A DNA stretch of 64,000 nt from an uncultured Saccharospirillaceae bacterium (GCA_913063165.1 CAJXZL010000001.1:186001-250000), one strand, 5' to 3'. Counted from the first letter of the stretch, positions 46,909 through 56,727 are shown. The notes: a model not told the origin generated them from the letters alone. Program-made: numbers and translations.

Positions 46909-47693
46909 AGACCGTCTCTAAGCCCACCGTGGTGATCCTGCCTGGGTTTATGGAACCGATAGCCGAATGGCAATGGCTCGTCGAAGCCTTGGCAGACGCA
47001 TGCACCTGCGTGGTGGTTGATATCAACGCGTTTAGCGCCACACTGACCGAACCCCAAACGGAGCCCGAATCTAACCGATTTTCTGGGTCTAATCGGTTTA
47101 TTGAAGCCAGTGCTGCCCTGTGGGAAGCAGTCGAAAGACAATATTCACTCCCTGAACAGTTCAGCCTGCTCGGGTACTCTATGGGCGGTCGTATTGCATG
47201 GGCATGGGCACAACAGATGCCGCACCGTATCAACCAATTGGTATTGGAGTCCTGCCATCCCGGTTTACTCGCCACTGATGCACAGTTAGAGCGACAAGCC
47301 GCAGATAGCGCATGGGCAACGCAGTTTCAGACGGAGCCCCTCAGTGCCGTGTTGGAGGATTGGTATCAACAAGGGGTTTTTGCCAATCTTGATAAACAAG
47401 CGCGGCAAGACCGTATTACCCAACGCCTGTCATTGTCGCCTACAGCCATTGCCCACCAACTTCTGACTTTTGGCCTTGGATGGCAGCCTCATTGGGATAG
47501 GCTACCAGCGATACCAACGGCCTACATTTGTGGTGCTTTGGATCGCAAATTCTCAGCGATTGGCCAACAGTTAGCTGCGCAGAATACCCACATCAGGCTT
47601 TATCAACAGGACGACAATGGGCACAATGTCCATCAAGAATCGCCCGACCTATTTTTAGCGCTTATTGCACCTTTGCTCACAAGGATTTCATAA
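46905..47693 (+). CDS. menH: 2-succinyl-6-hydroxy-2,4-cyclohexadiene-1-carboxylate synthase
   Basis: A 262-residue alpha/beta-hydrolase that eliminates pyruvate from the MenD product. The nucleophile serine is in [14 protein letters not shown] (near residue 88) and the histidine in [12 protein letters not shown] near the C-terminus; [11 protein letters not shown] carries the oxyanion region. The N-terminal oxyanion motif reads PGFME rather than the more common HGFLG. The ATG overlaps the menD stop (ATGA). Position between menD and menB as in E. coli supports the assignment over other hydrolases. Confidence 0.9.
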   Translation: MKTVSKPTVVILPGFMEPIAEWQWLVEALADACTCVVVDINAFSATLTEPQTEPESNRFSGSNRFIEASAALWEAVERQYSLPEQFSLLGYSMGGRIAWAWAQQMPHRINQLVLESCHPGLLATDAQLERQAADSAWATQFQTEPLSAVLEDWYQQGVFANLDKQARQDRITQRLSLSPTAIAHQLLTFGLGWQPHWDRLPAIPTAYICGALDRKFSAIGQQLAAQNTHIRLYQQDDNGHNVHQESPDLFLALIAPLLTRIS

Positions 47694-47697
47694 CACC

Positions 47698-48555
47698 ATG
47701 ACTCAAGATGCCCACAACGATTGCCACATACTGTCCGGTGCCGAATGGCAGGATTGCTCACAGCCATTTGACGATATTTTGTATCACAAGGCCGATGGCA
47801 TGGCGAAAATCACCATCAACCGCCCTGAAGTGCGAAACGCTTTTCGTCCACAGACCGTGATGGAAATGCGCCAAGCCCTGTCAGATGCCCGTTTTGACGA
47901 ACACATTGGCGTCATTATTTTTACCGGTGCAGGCGATCATGCGTTCTGCTCTGGGGGTGACCAACGGGTTCGTGGCAACTCAGGTTATGTCGACGGTGCC
48001 GGTCAACACCACTTGAATGTTTTAGACCTCCAAAAAGACATTCGCTCATTGCCAAAACCCGTCATTGCGATGGTGGCAGGCTATGCGATTGGTGGCGGCC
48101 ATGTATTGCATCTGGTCTGTGATCTGACAATTGCTGCAGACAATGCCCGCTTTGGCCAGACAGGCCCTAAAGTGGGTTCCTTTGACGGCGGATTTGGCGC
48201 CAGCTACATGGCCAGTATCGTTGGACAAAAGAAGGCCCGCGAGATTTGGTTCCTATGCCGACAGTACGATGCTGAACAAGCGCTAGACATGGGATTGGTC
48301 AACCGCGTAGTGCCTCTGGCGCAGTTAGAACAAGAGACGGTTCAATGGTGCCAGGAGATTCTTCAGCATTCGCCCATTGCCTTACGTTGCTTAAAATCTG
48401 CATTCAACGCCGACTTAGACGGCCAGTCAGGAGTTCAAGAACTGGCGGGCAATGCAACCATGCTGTTCTATATGACCGAGGAAGGACAAGAAGGCAGGAA
48501 CGCGTACCTCGACAAACGACCGCCCGATTTTAGTAAGTTTACACGCCAGTCGTAG
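47698..48555 (+). CDS. menB: 1,4-dihydroxy-2-naphthoyl-CoA synthase
   Basis: A 285-residue crotonase-fold enzyme closing the naphthoate ring of menaquinone. Signature segments are [65 protein letters not shown] and [28 protein letters not shown], which are nearly invariant in MenB. The ATG at 47698 lies four bases after the menH stop. Homohexameric and cytoplasmic by family. Identification is secure. Confidence 0.97.
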   Translation: MTQDAHNDCHILSGAEWQDCSQPFDDILYHKADGMAKITINRPEVRNAFRPQTVMEMRQALSDARFDEHIGVIIFTGAGDHAFCSGGDQRVRGNSGYVDGAGQHHLNVLDLQKDIRSLPKPVIAMVAGYAIGGGHVLHLVCDLTIAADNARFGQTGPKVGSFDGGFGASYMASIVGQKKAREIWFLCRQYDAEQALDMGLVNRVVPLAQLEQETVQWCQEILQHSPIALRCLKSAFNADLDGQSGVQELAGNATMLFYMTEEGQEGRNAYLDKRPPDFSKFTRQS

Positions 48556-48563
48556 GAGCGCTG

Positions 48564-49544
48564 ATGGACAGCGGACAATGGCTTGATCAGGTGACCCGTG
48601 TCGAGTGCTGGCGTTATGATGCCGCGCTGACGGTCACCCTTCCCACTCGGTTTGGGCCTATCGCCTCACGGCAAGGGCTCATGCTGCGTTGGGAGACCAA
48701 TCAAGGCATTTTATATTCCGAAGCTGCGCCATTTCCCGGGCTCCAGACACAAAGTCTATCTGAGACGTTTTTGGAGCTCCAACGGCAACTGAGTCAGCCC
48801 GATGCCATCGACATCGCCACGCTCAGTCCGCCCGTCAGTCTAGCGCTTGGGGCAATAGCCTACCGCCTATCCGAGCCCGTTCTTTCCGGTTCCGCACCGA
48901 CAGTCTGTGGTTTGCTGTCTGAGGGACAACCGTTGTCTCCCAGATTGGCCGCCTTTGACACCCTGAAATTGAAGCTACAGGGCAACCACATTGAACCCAA
49001 TGCTGCCTTAATACGGCAGGTACTCGATGGCCTCGAATCAACCGCGTCGCTCAGACTCGACTGCGCCGGCAACTGGTCTCGCAATGATTTACTGACACTG
49101 CTCGCACAGATTCCTGAACACCGGATCGCCTATATTGAAGATCCTTTTGCTGCCTTATCAGACTATTCCCAGTGGACCCAAGACTTTACGACCCCTTTTG
49201 CACTGGATGACCTTGCGTCGCAATGGCTCAGCCAGCCCACCTTGACCGGCGGTTTGGCTGCGCTTGTGGTTAAGCCATTGGTTGTGGGATTTGCAACCAC
49301 CCAATTATTGGCCAAGGCCGCACAACGCGCCGGCATCGATGTGGTGCTGAGCAGCGTTTATGAGTCCAGCGTCCAACTCAATTTTTATTATTGGCTGGCA
49401 CAACAGTGGAAGCTCTCTGCTGCGCAAGGCTTCGACACCGGACAGTATTGGCAAGCAGACATGGTCGAGCACGCCCGATGTGACAGGATAATCCGCCCGC
49501 TCATGCCCATCGAGGACATGGAATATCTGGGACGCCTACGATGA
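48564..49544 (+). CDS. menC: o-Succinylbenzoate synthase
   Basis: A 326-residue enolase-superfamily dehydratase producing o-succinylbenzoate. LKLKLQG carries the catalytic lysine, LRLDCAGNW, AYIEDPF and FALDD the three metal-binding acidic positions, and LVVKPLVVGF the second lysine. SSVYESSVQLNFYYWLAQQW matches the C-terminal barrel end of gammaproteobacterial MenC. Starts nine bases after menB, and its stop overlaps the menE start (ATGA). Confidence 0.92.
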   Translation: MDSGQWLDQVTRVECWRYDAALTVTLPTRFGPIASRQGLMLRWETNQGILYSEAAPFPGLQTQSLSETFLELQRQLSQPDAIDIATLSPPVSLALGAIAYRLSEPVLSGSAPTVCGLLSEGQPLSPRLAAFDTLKLKLQGNHIEPNAALIRQVLDGLESTASLRLDCAGNWSRNDLLTLLAQIPEHRIAYIEDPFAALSDYSQWTQDFTTPFALDDLASQWLSQPTLTGGLAALVVKPLVVGFATTQLLAKAAQRAGIDVVLSSVYESSVQLNFYYWLAQQWKLSAAQGFDTGQYWQADMVEHARCDRIIRPLMPIEDMEYLGRLR

Positions 49545-50893
49545 CCGAGTTTGTGTGTATGATTCACCAAGGTTGCATACGCTGGCCAGAGGCGACTGCT
49601 GTGGTATGCGGCAGCCAGGCATTAACGTATCGCGCACTCGACGCACAGGTGAACATAGCAGCACAAGCATTAAGCCATTGTGACCCCTGTGTCACGGTGA
49701 AGCGCAGCGTCACGGGTACGCTGGATGATGTTGTCCAATTGTTGGCTGCGCAACGGATCGGTCTGTGTGTCATGCCGCTGAACCCGCAACTCCCTGACGA
49801 TTGGCTTAACGCGGCAGTCAAAAACCTAGTCCTAGCAGACTGGCCGGAACCAACGCAGAATGCCGAACTGACAGCTAAAACAGCTAAAACAGCTAAAACA
49901 GCTAAAACAGCCATAACGCCTATAGCTGCCAACTGCCCATTGCATTGGATATTGACATCAGGCAGTACAGGTACACCCAAGGTAGCGGTGCTTAGCATGG
50001 GTAACCACCACTACAGCGCGATCGGCTCACTCTGGTATCTGCACAGCCAGGTCGGCGACCGTTATTGGATGTCGCTGCCCTTGTTCCACGTCGGGGGCTT
50101 GTCGCAATTATTTCGATGCTTTCTGTCGGGCGCGACACTGGTCATACCCAACCAAAGACTCTCGGCCGACTGTTTGGCAGAATTCAATATCACCCACCTG
50201 TCGTTGGTGCCCACCCAGTTACAACGATTATTGGCAGAACGCCAGGATGCTTTATCGCACTGTAAAAGCATTCTATTAGGCGGCGCGCCGGCACCCCAAC
50301 ACTTGCTTGACCAGGCGAAACACCTGCCCCTACAAACCACTTATGGGCTCACTGAAATGGCGTCGCAAGTAGTGACCAAGCAACCCGACGGCCACTACCA
50401 GCTTTTACCCTATCGGGCACTTAAGATTTCAACGCTCGATGAAATACTGGTCAAGGGTGACACCCTGTTTCTTGGCTATCAAACTGCCGCTGGCCTAAAC
50501 CCTTCGGTAGATGCTGACGGTTGGTTCAGGACGCGAGATACCGGGAGTTGGAATGGACAGCGATTGGTCATCACGGGCAGAATCGACAACCAATTTATCA
50601 GCGGCGGTGAAAACATCCAGCCAGAAGTACTAGAGCGCATTGCGCTTGGATATGCCACTATAGAACAAGCGGTCGTGGTGCCAGTATCCGACACTGAATT
50701 TGGACAGCGCCCCGTCATCTATGTGTCAGGAGCAACCGATTTAAATGGATTTTTGACTTGGTTTATCAGCCACATTCCTAAGCATGCAAACCCTATCGCG
50801 GTCTTGCCCCTTCCTCCTCAAGCAGGGTTAAAGATCAATCGACAAGGACTTCAACAATTAGCGGAGCAACATATCCATGGCAATTTGGCATAA
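49541..50893 (+). CDS. menE: o-Succinylbenzoate-CoA ligase
   Basis: A 450-residue adenylate-forming ligase that activates o-succinylbenzoate. The P-loop [17 protein letters not shown] is near residues 143-160, TTYGLTEMASQV near 268-279, and the hinge and C-terminal domain include WFRTRDTGSW and ITGRIDNQFISGGENIQPEVLE; LKINRQGLQ holds the C-terminal lysine region. Residues 111-122 are four tandem Thr-Ala-Lys units from a 9-base DNA repeat just before the catalytic core, an unusual low-complexity insert. The start overlaps menC and the end overlaps the thioesterase gene by 17 bases. Confidence 0.93.
   Translation: MTEFVCMIHQGCIRWPEATAVVCGSQALTYRALDAQVNIAAQALSHCDPCVTVKRSVTGTLDDVVQLLAAQRIGLCVMPLNPQLPDDWLNAAVKNLVLADWPEPTQNAELTAKTAKTAKTAKTAITPIAANCPLHWILTSGSTGTPKVAVLSMGNHHYSAIGSLWYLHSQVGDRYWMSLPLFHVGGLSQLFRCFLSGATLVIPNQRLSADCLAEFNITHLSLVPTQLQRLLAERQDALSHCKSILLGGAPAPQHLLDQAKHLPLQTTYGLTEMASQVVTKQPDGHYQLLPYRALKISTLDEILVKGDTLFLGYQTAAGLNPSVDADGWFRTRDTGSWNGQRLVITGRIDNQFISGGENIQPEVLERIALGYATIEQAVVVPVSDTEFGQRPVIYVSGATDLNGFLTWFISHIPKHANPIAVLPLPPQAGLKINRQGLQQLAEQHIHGNLA
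49871..49906 (+). repeat. Four-copy 9-bp in-frame tandem repeat within menE
   Basis: ACAGCTAAA is repeated four times without error, followed by a partial ACAGC. Each unit adds Thr-Ala-Lys, so copy-number change keeps the frame. Confidence 0.95.
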
Positions 50894-51308
50894 ATCGGTC
50901 AATCTGGACGACATCAATGAAACGGTGCACAAAGACACCCTCATGGAACAATTGGGCATTCAGATTACCGAGCTCACTGACAACGCCATGATTGGCACCA
51001 TGCCCGTTGACCATCGCACCAGACAGCCGTTTGGCGTGTTGCATGGTGGCGCATCCGTGGCGCTGGCTGAAACACTGGGCAGCATGGCGTGCTGGCTTAC
51101 GCTTGAAGAACCCCTCATTTGTTTTGGTATGGACATTCAGGCGAACCATATACGACCAATGACGTCTGGATTGGTTACTGGGATTGCCACACAATTACAT
51201 CGTGGTACTACAACCCAGATATGGGACATACGCCTAGAAGATGAGCAGCATCGCACTGTGTGTGTTGCACGCCTCACCCTGGCAATAAGAACACCAAGGA
51301 ACAACTAA
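50877..51308 (+). CDS. menI: Hotdog-fold thioesterase, probable DHNA-CoA thioesterase
   Basis: A 143-residue PaaI/YdiI-type thioesterase. The motif FGVLHGGASVALAETLGSMA contains the active-site glutamate on the central helix, and GMDIQANHIRPMTSGLVTGIAT the substrate strand. It overlaps menE by 17 bases and is the last gene of the men cluster, so hydrolysis of 1,4-dihydroxy-2-naphthoyl-CoA (the MenI step, done by YdiI in E. coli) is the likely role. Homo-oligomeric and cytoplasmic. Outside this context the family is promiscuous towards acyl-CoAs. Confidence 0.9.
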   Translation: MAIWHKSVNLDDINETVHKDTLMEQLGIQITELTDNAMIGTMPVDHRTRQPFGVLHGGASVALAETLGSMACWLTLEEPLICFGMDIQANHIRPMTSGLVTGIATQLHRGTTTQIWDIRLEDEQHRTVCVARLTLAIRTPRNN

Positions 51309-51369
51309 TCCGGCACTGTGCAAGCATGACGCCTATTCATATCGACCTCTTCATTTCAGGATTCCTCGC

Positions 51370-52272
51370 GTGGAAACATTGGGTTATTTGGCCGCATTAG
51401 CGGCCGCAGCAAGCTGGGCCTTTAGTAGCTTATTAACCGTCGGTCCCGTTAGGGCGTTGGGTACCATCACATTTAATACCCTAAGAATGGCGAGTGTCGC
51501 CCTCATGTTGACCCTGTTTTTATTGGTACAACAGGGCAATGCCATACCCGACACCCACCATCTCATTCAGCTGGCCTTGAGCGGTTTCATCGGCATATAC
51601 CTCGGCGATACTTTTTTATTCGGTAGTGTGAAGCGACTGGGCCCACGAATGGCTGGCTTATTGTTTGCAGCCAATGCACCGATCAGCTTTTTAATTGGCA
51701 TGATGTGGTTTGACGAAAGTTACTCCATCACCAATGTGCTGGGTCTGCTTTTAGTGATTGCCGGCGTGGCATTGGCTCTGGCTTTTCGTGCACAATCAGG
51801 CAAGCATGCGTGGGAACAGCCTTTTGGCAAGGTGAGTTCAGGCATTGCCGCTGGGTTATTGGCAGCCCTCTGCCAATCCGTGGGTACATTTATCGCTTTG
51901 GACGCCATGGTTGCAGGTACGGACCCAGTATTGGCAACTGCGACGCGCGTCTGGATCGCCGCAATTTTTCTTTTTCTTACCCTGTGGGCGCGCAACGGTA
52001 GAAAAGTATTTGCTCTCTACTCGGGTTTGTCATTGAACGTGGCTGCACGCATCGTCGGAAGCGGTGTTATTGGCATGGGCGTGGGTATGAGCCTGCTGCT
52101 GTGGGCCATTAAAACAGCACCCGTAGGCACCGTCGCTACTTTGTCGGCTACCACCCCTATTATCCTGCTTCCTATGGTCTGGTGGATGACCAAGGAGCGC
52201 CCTCGGGCGGTCTCTTTATGGGCTGCAACTGCAGTTGTTATTGGTGTAGGCTTGGTCTTTTCCCATACATAA
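51370..52272 (+). CDS. EamA-family (DMT) membrane transporter
   Basis: A 300-residue protein with ten hydrophobic helices in two five-helix EamA repeats: AAAASWAFSSLLTVGPVRALGTITFNTLRMA starts the first and SSGIAAGLLAALCQSVGTFIALDAM the second; ATLSATTPIILLPMVWWMTKERPRAVSLWAATAVVIGVGLV is a typical last hairpin. The family exports amino acids, nucleosides or metabolites. The start is GTG, with AGGA about eight bases upstream. It follows menI by about 60 bases and precedes the amino acid ABC operon, but the latter has its own leader. Confidence 0.87.
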   Translation: METLGYLAALAAAASWAFSSLLTVGPVRALGTITFNTLRMASVALMLTLFLLVQQGNAIPDTHHLIQLALSGFIGIYLGDTFLFGSVKRLGPRMAGLLFAANAPISFLIGMMWFDESYSITNVLGLLLVIAGVALALAFRAQSGKHAWEQPFGKVSSGIAAGLLAALCQSVGTFIALDAMVAGTDPVLATATRVWIAAIFLFLTLWARNGRKVFALYSGLSLNVAARIVGSGVIGMGVGMSLLLWAIKTAPVGTVATLSATTPIILLPMVWWMTKERPRAVSLWAATAVVIGVGLVFSHT

Positions 52273-52279
52273 AGACTAG

Positions 52280-52402
52280 TGATTTAAATCAATTCAGTCT
52301 ATTATTAGCCTTCGATCAGCAAGTGATTTCAGTTTGATTACGGAACCAAATAGAAATTCGGAAATTTAATTTCTGTTTACATCGAAATCGTTTTCAGTAA
52401 AC
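52280..52402. promoter_or_regulatory. Leader of aapJ with three inverted repeats
   Basis: The A+T-rich 190-base region before aapJ holds three symmetric elements: the 12-base palindrome TGATTTAAATCA (52280-52291), AGAAATT-N9-AATTTCT (52352-52374) and GTTTAC-N16-GTAAAC (52375-52402), the last two directly adjacent. They could be operators or RNA hairpins controlling the transporter operon; the protein involved cannot be named. Confidence 0.5.
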
Positions 52403-52462
52403 TTGTTGCTCGCACTACAGTTCCAAAAAAAATAACAGCCGCTTGACGGTTCAGGAGAGTAT

Positions 52463-53470
52463 ATGAAATTGTTAAAACTAGCAGCGGCCACCGCTGTAAC
52501 GATCGCTTTCACGAGCACTGCTGTTGCAGGTCCTGCTCTAGATAAAATCAAAGCAAAAGGCTTCCTACAGTGCGGCGTGAGTCAGGGTTTGGCAGGTTTC
52601 TCTGCTCCTGACGAAGCAGGCAACTGGACTGGTCTAGATGTTGATTTCTGCCGCGCAACTGCTGCTGCAATCTTCGGCGATGCAACTAAAGTTAAGTACA
52701 CCCCACTATCAGCTAAAGAGCGTTTCACTGCTTTGGCTTCTGGCGAAATCGACATGTTGTCACGTAACTCTACGTGGACTAACACCCGTGACGCGTCTTT
52801 GGGTATCAACTTCACTGCTGTAACTTATTACGACGGTCAGGGCTTCATGGTAAGCAAAGACCTAGGCGTAACTTCAGCACTTGAGCTAAACGGTGCTTCT
52901 GTTTGTACTAACCTTGGTACAACTACTGAAGTTAACTTGGCTAACTACTTCCGCCAGCACGGCATGACGTATGAGCCAGTTGTATTTGAAAAGGCTGACG
53001 AAGTTGTTGCAGCTTATGACAGCGGCCGTTGTGACATCTACACAACTGACCTTTCTGGTATCGCAGCACAGCGCACTAAGCTGTCTAACCCAGATGGACA
53101 CGTTGTATTGCCTGAAACTATCTCTAAAGAGCCTCTAGGTCCTTCGGTTGTAGCTGGCGATGATCAGTTGTTCGATATCGTTCGTTGGGTTGTTTTCGCA
53201 ACAGTTGAAGCTGAAGAAATGGGCATCAACTCTAAGAACGCGAAAGACATGGCTATGAACAGCGACAGCATCTCTGTTAAGAACTTCTTGGGCGCTGGCT
53301 CAACTGGTAAGAACATGGGTATTCCAGATGACTGGGCACTTCAGGTTGTTTCTCAGGTTGGTAACTACGGCGAAATCTGGAGCAAGCACGTTGCACCTCT
53401 AGGCTTGGCACGTGGTTTGAACAACTTGTACAACAATGGCGGCATCATGTACGCGCCACCAGTAAAGTAA
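52463..53470 (+). CDS. aapJ: General L-amino acid ABC transporter periplasmic binding protein (AapJ/BztA)
   Basis: A 335-residue binding protein with a signal peptide (LLKLAAATAVTIAFTSTAVAGPA). The mature start LDKIKAKGFLQCGVSQGLAGFSAPDEAGNWTGLDVDFCRATAAAIFGD and ITTDLSG-like YTTDLSGIAAQR are characteristic of AapJ/BztA proteins, which bind many L-amino acids, glutamate and glutamine among them. Codon choice is strongly biased (GCT, GGT, AAC, CGT), suggesting high expression. A 12-pair hairpin follows, separating it from the permease genes. A near-ideal AGGAGAG ribosome-binding site precedes the ATG. Confidence 0.95.
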   Translation: MKLLKLAAATAVTIAFTSTAVAGPALDKIKAKGFLQCGVSQGLAGFSAPDEAGNWTGLDVDFCRATAAAIFGDATKVKYTPLSAKERFTALASGEIDMLSRNSTWTNTRDASLGINFTAVTYYDGQGFMVSKDLGVTSALELNGASVCTNLGTTTEVNLANYFRQHGMTYEPVVFEKADEVVAAYDSGRCDIYTTDLSGIAAQRTKLSNPDGHVVLPETISKEPLGPSVVAGDDQLFDIVRWVVFATVEAEEMGINSKNAKDMAMNSDSISVKNFLGAGSTGKNMGIPDDWALQVVSQVGNYGEIWSKHVAPLGLARGLNNLYNNGGIMYAPPVK

Positions 53471-53486
53471 TATTGTAAGCACTATC

Positions 53487-53513
53487 AGCACCCCATCCTT
53501 GGGATGGGGTGCT
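53487..53513 (+). terminator. Strong hairpin between aapJ and aapQ
   Basis: A perfect 12-pair stem (AGCACCCCATCC with GGATGGGGTGCT) around a three-base loop starts 16 bases after the aapJ stop, followed by the A/U-rich ATATTTA rather than a pure U-tract. It probably acts as a partial terminator and 3'-end stabiliser so that the binding protein is made in excess over the permeases. Confidence 0.8.
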
Positions 53514-53641
53514 ATATTTATCCAGGTATGAACCATAATGGCTTATTCATTAGCATCTAAGGTTGACACCTAACACCCGTCCGCGCTGCATAACACTTAT
53601 GATACGCGGTTCGAGCACAACCCCTAGCTAGGAGTTGCATC

Positions 53642-54829
53642 TTGAGCACTCATTCTGAATTGAAAAACCCTGCAAAACCTCCATTTTGGCGAGACCCAGA
53701 AAAACGCTCCATAGTTTTTCAAGTGGCTGCCGTTGCTTTTGTGGGCTATATCTTATGGGCATTGACATCGAATACGATGCATAACCTAGCAACACGAGGC
53801 ATTGCCTCTGGTTTTGATTTCTTGTCCTTTAATACCAGCTTCGACATTGGTGAAACGCTGATTGAATACAGCCCTGAATCTACCTATTTCAGAGCCTTCT
53901 GGGTTGGCGTATTGAATACCTTGTTGGTGTCATCAATAGGTATCGTCTTTGCGACCGTCTTAGGCTTTAGTGTCGGCATAGCAAGACTCTCAAAGAACTT
54001 TGTTATCTCAAAGATGGCAGCAGTTTATGTTGATACCCTGCGTAATATCCCACTGCTACTGCAATTGTTCTTTTGGTATTTTGCCGTATTGCGCCCTCTG
54101 CCGCTGCCGAAAAACGCGATAGCGTGGGGCGAATCCATTTTCCTATCCAATCGTGGATTGGTAGGTCCAAAGCCTATTTTCGAGTCAGGGTTTGGTTGGA
54201 TTTTTGCGGCACTGACTGTTGCCATCGTGGCTGTCTTTTTCCTTGCCCGCTGGGCGAAAAAGCGCCAAGAAGCGACAGGCCAGCAGTTTCCTGTATTTTA
54301 TGCCTCAATTGCCGTCTTGGTATTCCTTCCCTTAGTTGCAGCGGCTGCCACTGGCTTCCCGCTTAGCTGGGACATACCTGCTCTTAAAGGCTTTAACTTC
54401 CGTGGCGGTATGGTTATTACCCCCGAGTTTGCTGCCTTGGTAGGTGCATTGTCGATTTACACCTCGTCGTTTATCGCAGAAATTGTGCGTGCTGGTGTAT
54501 TGGCAGTAAACCATGGCCAAACAGAAGCGGCATTTGCTTTAGGCATCAAACCTAAGTTCACCATGCGCTTAGTGATTATTCCACAGGCATTGCGGGTTAT
54601 TATTCCACCCCTTACAAGCCAATACCTTAACCTAACCAAAAACTCCTCATTGGCCGCTGCTATTGCGTATCCAGATTTGGTGGCAGTTTTTGCAGGAACG
54701 GTACTCAATCAGGTAGGTCAGGCCGTAGAGATTATGGCAATGACGCTGGCAGTGTATCTGTTCTTCAGCTTGGTTATTTCAACATTCATGAACTGGTATA
54801 ACGCCAAAATGGCGTTGGTGGAGAGATAA
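53642..54829 (+). CDS. aapQ: General amino acid ABC transporter permease (AapQ/BztB)
   Basis: A 395-residue inner-membrane permease. It has an N-terminal helix (IVFQVAAVAFVGYILWAL), the AapQ-specific FDFLSFNTSFDIGETLIEYSPESTYFRAFWVG, and the permease core with the EAA loop EAAFALGIKPKFTMRLVIIPQALRVIIPPLTSQYLNLTKNSSLAAAIAYPDL. The start is TTG with TAGGAG seven bases upstream. It pairs with AapM one base after its own stop, and the long distance from aapJ (171 bases) contains the hairpin above. Confidence 0.95.
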   Translation: MSTHSELKNPAKPPFWRDPEKRSIVFQVAAVAFVGYILWALTSNTMHNLATRGIASGFDFLSFNTSFDIGETLIEYSPESTYFRAFWVGVLNTLLVSSIGIVFATVLGFSVGIARLSKNFVISKMAAVYVDTLRNIPLLLQLFFWYFAVLRPLPLPKNAIAWGESIFLSNRGLVGPKPIFESGFGWIFAALTVAIVAVFFLARWAKKRQEATGQQFPVFYASIAVLVFLPLVAAAATGFPLSWDIPALKGFNFRGGMVITPEFAALVGALSIYTSSFIAEIVRAGVLAVNHGQTEAAFALGIKPKFTMRLVIIPQALRVIIPPLTSQYLNLTKNSSLAAAIAYPDLVAVFAGTVLNQVGQAVEIMAMTLAVYLFFSLVISTFMNWYNAKMALVER

Positions 54830-54830
54830 C

Positions 54831-55943
54831 ATGACACAACAAACTTATCTACCAGGCCAACACCCAACACTACCACCGCCAAAGAACCTGATTGGCCCTG
54901 TGGCTTGGATGCGTGAACATTTATTTAGCGGCGTCTATAGCACGTTACTGACATTTTTCGGGATTTACCTCCTGTATCTTGTAGTCCCTCCGATGCTTGA
55001 CTGGTTAATATTGTCAGCAGACTTTATCGGTGACACACCTGAAGCCTGTACCTCTGATGGCGCTTGTTGGGTGTTTGTTTCAGTGTGGTATGAACAGCTC
55101 ATGTACGGTCAGTATCCCCCTGAGCAAATTTGGCGGATTAACTTTTCCTACGTTTTGGCTTTAGCAGCTGCTGCACCGCTGTTTTTTGATTCAGTTAGCG
55201 TCAAAATTAAAGGCCTACTGATTGGTTTCCTACTGATCTTCTACCCTATTATCTGTTTCTATCTTTATTATGGTGACAGCTTCGGGTTGGAATTGGTTGA
55301 AACACCTTTGTGGGGTGGCTTGTTCCTAACCTTGGTTATCGCGGTGACCGGTATCGTTGCATCATTCCCATTGGGTGTGATCTTGGCACTGGGTCGACGT
55401 TCTAACATGCCTACCATCAAGACAATCTGTGTGGTGTTCATCGAATTTTGGCGTGGTATTCCACTGATTACTGTGTTGTTTATGTCGTCTGTGATGTTCC
55501 CATTGTTTGTACCCGAAGGTTTGAGCCCAGACAAGTTGGTGCGCGCATTGATCGGTGTTGCCTTGTTCTCATCGGCCTATATGGCAGAAGTGGTACGTGG
55601 TGGATTGCAGGCCATTCCAAAGGGCCAGTATGAAGCAGCTGATGCATTGGGCTTGAGTTATTGGAAGAGCATGACTTTTGTCATTCTGCCCCAAGCATTG
55701 AAAATGGTCATACCAGGTATCGTCAACACCTTTATTGGTTTGTTTAAAGATACAACATTGGTATTGATTATTGGCTTGTTTGACCTTTTAGGTACTGCAC
55801 AAAAAGCCGCCACCAACCCCGACTGGATCGCTTACAACATCGAAGGCTATGTTTTTGCTGCCATCGGATTCTTTGTCTTTTGTTTTAGTATGAGTCGTTA
55901 TTCACAACGCCTAGAGCGTACGTTGAATACTGGCCATCGCTAA
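54831..55943 (+). CDS. aapM: General amino acid ABC transporter permease (AapM/BztC)
   Basis: A 370-residue permease with about eight hydrophobic segments. [34 protein letters not shown] is typical of AapM, and the EAA loop reads [45 protein letters not shown]. Together with AapQ it forms the membrane channel of the transporter. GGAGAG at the end of aapQ is its ribosome-binding site. It ends 13 bases before aapP. Confidence 0.95.
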   Translation: MTQQTYLPGQHPTLPPPKNLIGPVAWMREHLFSGVYSTLLTFFGIYLLYLVVPPMLDWLILSADFIGDTPEACTSDGACWVFVSVWYEQLMYGQYPPEQIWRINFSYVLALAAAAPLFFDSVSVKIKGLLIGFLLIFYPIICFYLYYGDSFGLELVETPLWGGLFLTLVIAVTGIVASFPLGVILALGRRSNMPTIKTICVVFIEFWRGIPLITVLFMSSVMFPLFVPEGLSPDKLVRALIGVALFSSAYMAEVVRGGLQAIPKGQYEAADALGLSYWKSMTFVILPQALKMVIPGIVNTFIGLFKDTTLVLIIGLFDLLGTAQKAATNPDWIAYNIEGYVFAAIGFFVFCFSMSRYSQRLERTLNTGHR

Positions 55944-55956
55944 TATAGGAATAGCT

Positions 55957-56727
55957 ATGACTGAACAACAAAATAACCGCGTCCTATCAGAAGACGTCGT
56001 CATCCGTATCAACGAGATGCATAAGTGGTACGGTGATTTCCACGTACTTAAAAACATCAACCTGGAAGTGCACAAGGGCGAGCGTATCGTCGTGTGTGGT
56101 CCTTCAGGGTCGGGTAAATCAACGATGATTCGTTGCATCAACCGCCTTGAAGAACACCAAAAAGGTCAGATCATCATTAACAACACTGAATTGACCAATG
56201 ACGTGAAAAACATTGAGGAAGTGCGCCGCGAAGTCGGCATGGTATTCCAGCACTTCAACCTGTTCCCTCACCTCACCATTTTGGACAACCTCACGTTGGC
56301 ACCTATTTGGGTACGTAAGATTCCGAAAGCTGAAGCAGAAGCCACGGCAATGCATTACCTAGAACGCGTCAAGATACCTGAGCAGGCACACAAGTATCCT
56401 GGCCAACTTTCTGGTGGACAGCAACAGCGTGTAGCGATTGCCCGCTCATTGTGTATGAAGCCAAAGGTGATGTTGTTTGACGAACCGACCAGTGCATTGG
56501 ACCCAGAGATGATTTCCGAAGTTTTGGATACCATGATTTCTCTGGCAGAAGATGGCATGACCATGGTGTGTGTCACACACGAAATGGGCTTTGCTCGCAA
56601 AGTAGCTGACCGCGTGATCTTTATGGACGCCGGTGAAATTATTGAAGAAAACGTACCTGAAGAATTCTTCCATAATCCACAGAACGAGCGTACTAAATTA
56701 TTCTTGTCTCAGATCCTAGATCACTAA
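55957..56727 (+). CDS. aapP: General amino acid ABC transporter ATPase (AapP/BztD)
   Basis: A 256-residue polar amino acid-type ATP-binding subunit. Walker [10 protein letters not shown] is at residues 48-56, the Q-loop at [12 protein letters not shown], the signature LSGGQQQR and Walker [16 protein letters not shown] are intact, and the H-loop reads [15 protein letters not shown]. It energises uptake through AapQM. Last gene of the operon; an intrinsic terminator follows by about 40 bases. Confidence 0.96.
   Translation: MTEQQNNRVLSEDVVIRINEMHKWYGDFHVLKNINLEVHKGERIVVCGPSGSGKSTMIRCINRLEEHQKGQIIINNTELTNDVKNIEEVRREVGMVFQHFNLFPHLTILDNLTLAPIWVRKIPKAEAEATAMHYLERVKIPEQAHKYPGQLSGGQQQRVAIARSLCMKPKVMLFDEPTSALDPEMISEVLDTMISLAEDGMTMVCVTHEMGFARKVADRVIFMDAGEIIEENVPEEFFHNPQNERTKLFLSQILDH

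Noticed and set aside
49871-49906. CRISPR-like array
   Set aside because: Units are contiguous 9-base repeats with no spacers, inside an intact coding frame.
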